Positions 62,762 through 64,000 of a stretch of DNA of 64,000 nucleotides are shown in pieces (the stretch's first letter is position 1; every line of letters begins with the position of its first letter). Source of the DNA: Porpolomopsis calyptriformis. Its lineage: Eukaryota > Basidiomycota > Agaricomycetes > Agaricales > Hygrophoraceae. The stretch is from positions 20,191 through 84,190 of the forward strand of contig OX621177.1 in assembly GCA_951640195.1 (NCBI GenBank). Reading direction: 5' to 3'. Both the position numbers and the translations under genes were made by a program. The notes under the pieces were generated by a model. It was not told the origin of the DNA and ran no database searches. It worked only from the letters and a program-made list of their open reading frames with translations.

Positions 62762-63407
62762 TTAATTTTATATTGTATATATTTTTTTAATTTATTATTT
62801 TTCCTATTTATATTCAATTAAAATTTCTACTAATTCATTATCACTGAGTTCGCCTGCGTTCAGGGATTCCAATGGCTTTGAGTTCGCCTGCTCGGGATAC
62901 CGATGGTGGTAAAATAAAGCAAAACGGAAGCAGAAAAACTCTGAATTAACACCAGTTTAATCGGCATCGGCGAATAAAATTTTGATTATCGATATCGCAA
63001 TTTCCGAACTCACAGTCGGAATTTTAATTCAATAGCGCTCGGGATTAGCCTAATCGGGAAACCCGATTGGAATCCCCGAACGCTACCTATTTGATTGTAA
63101 CCTCGAGTAGGGGATTACATGTTTTCTGGGTGTTGGCGATTCCAATTGGTTAATACAATTATAGCTGAGTTAATCTTGTTCGGGATCCCCGATTTCGGGT
63201 AATCGGGTTTGGGATCGGGCGATGGCGATCGAATAGGCCTATGAGCTGGAAAGAAAACCCACTCTAAATTTTTATATTTCAATAGGCCATTGAATCGGGA
63301 TTCCGATCTAATTAAATTGTTATTAGTTAATTAAAATTATAAAATTTAATTAATAAAAGAGAAAATATTTTACATTAATTAATTAATTAAGATTATAATA
63401 TTTATAA
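62762..63407. other. trnM-trnA spacer
   Basis: No gene. Contains copy 2 of the 48-bp direct repeat (63,214-63,261) followed by TTTCAATAGGCCATTGAATC (about 63,278), a block that also occurs at about 48,503 after orf304. Confidence 0.7.
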
Positions 63408-63478
63408 GGGGAAATCTGATAATGGTAATCACTTGTATTTGCAATACAAATATGATAGTTCAAATCTATCTTTCTCCA
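63408..63478 (+). tRNA. trnA: tRNA-Ala (UGC)
   Basis: Acceptor GGGGAAA/TTTCTCC (one G-U), anticodon stem TTGTA/TACAA with loop TTTGCAA (TGC), T-loop TTCAAAT in stem GATAG/CTATC. Confidence 0.92.
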
Positions 63479-64000
63479 GCTCCCGGTTTAATTATCTAAT
63501 TTATTTTAAATAAATTTTAATAATTTATTTAAATTAATTAGATATTCATGTTCTGCATTTCTCCCCTATTGTTAATCATTAATTAGGTATACTCGATCGG
63601 GGGCAGGCTAATTAAACCCGTTCGGCTAGTTAATTCGGGGAGCAGGCGATTGGAAACCCTGATTGGGATTGCTGGAATGGCGTCGAATAATTTAATTCAG
63701 CGAATAGGTTATAGCCTAGCATCCCGAGTTCTAATTCTGATTGCCATCCAAATCGGGAATCCCATTGATTAGCTTAATGCTTGCAATCGGGATTCCGATA
63801 TGGGCTATGGATGGTTATATCGGGGTTTGAGATTACAATCGGAATCCCGAGCTAATCCCTACACCCACCTAATCCAATTGTATTCGCAATCGGGATTGCG
63901 CCTAGCGCCTAGGTCAATCGGAATCCCCAATCATCGCCTAACACATGAGTATCTGGAGTACTCCTGATACTCGATTGTGATCTCATCGGCGATTTAAAAC
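63479..64000. other. End of window, spacer
   Basis: No gene. GC-rich from about 63,588; one palindrome at 63,947-63,972 with CTCCTGATACTC in one arm. Confidence 0.6.

Overview
This window is fungal mitochondrial DNA. It is AT-rich and encodes atp6, atp9, cob, cox1, cox3, nad2, nad3, nad4, nad4L, nad5, nad6, rps3 and the large rRNA. UGA is read as tryptophan: TGA interrupts conserved Trp positions in cox1, cob, cox3, nad4, nad5 and atp6, and there is a tRNA-Trp with a UCA anticodon. nad2/nad3 overlap and nad4L/nad5 are adjacent. cox2, nad1, atp8 and the small rRNA are not visible, so this is part of a larger molecule. I cannot name the species. The combination of short palindromes, a plasmid-type DNA polymerase and genes with swapped 3' ends recalls Allomyces and Rhizophagus mitochondria, but this is only a resemblance.

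Layout, all core genes on the plus strand: tRNA-Glu and tRNA-Ser (0.1-0.6 kb); cox1 with five group I introns (1.3-10.1 kb); rps3 (10.7-11.8); nad2-nad3 (12.4-14.7); rnl with two introns (15.2-22.2); tRNA-Ile (22.3); cob with two introns (23.9-27.5); a plasmid-derived zone (28-39 kb) mostly on the minus strand, holding a broken family B DNA polymerase, two degraded copies of one membrane-protein gene and other damaged ORFs; orf388, cox3 and a mobile 3'-end element (39.6-44.9); nad4L, nad5 with one intron, and nad4 (45.3-51.9); nad6 (53.6-54.2); orf409, atp6 and a second 3'-end element (54.8-60.2); then tRNA-Trp, atp9, tRNA-His, tRNA-Met and tRNA-Ala (60.4-63.5).

Three signals stand out. (1) Eight loci carry transmembrane, often coiled-coil, proteins of unknown function. 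Six share a C-terminal hairpin with an E-x-K-Y-P ... R-R-x-x-Q core. Most lie next to a homing-endonuclease gene, inside a group I intron or inside an element that replaced the 3' end of cox3 or atp6. (2) Most of these genes sit behind a copy of the 5' leader of a respiratory gene (cox1, cox3, atp6, atp9 or nad4L), as if they borrow the host's gene-specific translation signals. (3) A 26-bp palindrome occurs at least 54 times. It lies inside many accessory ORFs but in no core-gene exon, and removing exactly 26 nt restores the reading frame at about fifteen sites. A second set of very short GC-rich insertions, sometimes with target duplications, has also broken accessory genes.

The core genes supply subunits of complexes I, III, IV and ATP synthase plus rRNA, tRNAs and a ribosomal protein. 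Intron ORFs are homing endonucleases or maturases. The rest of the accessory DNA looks like layered mobile elements, most of it decaying.
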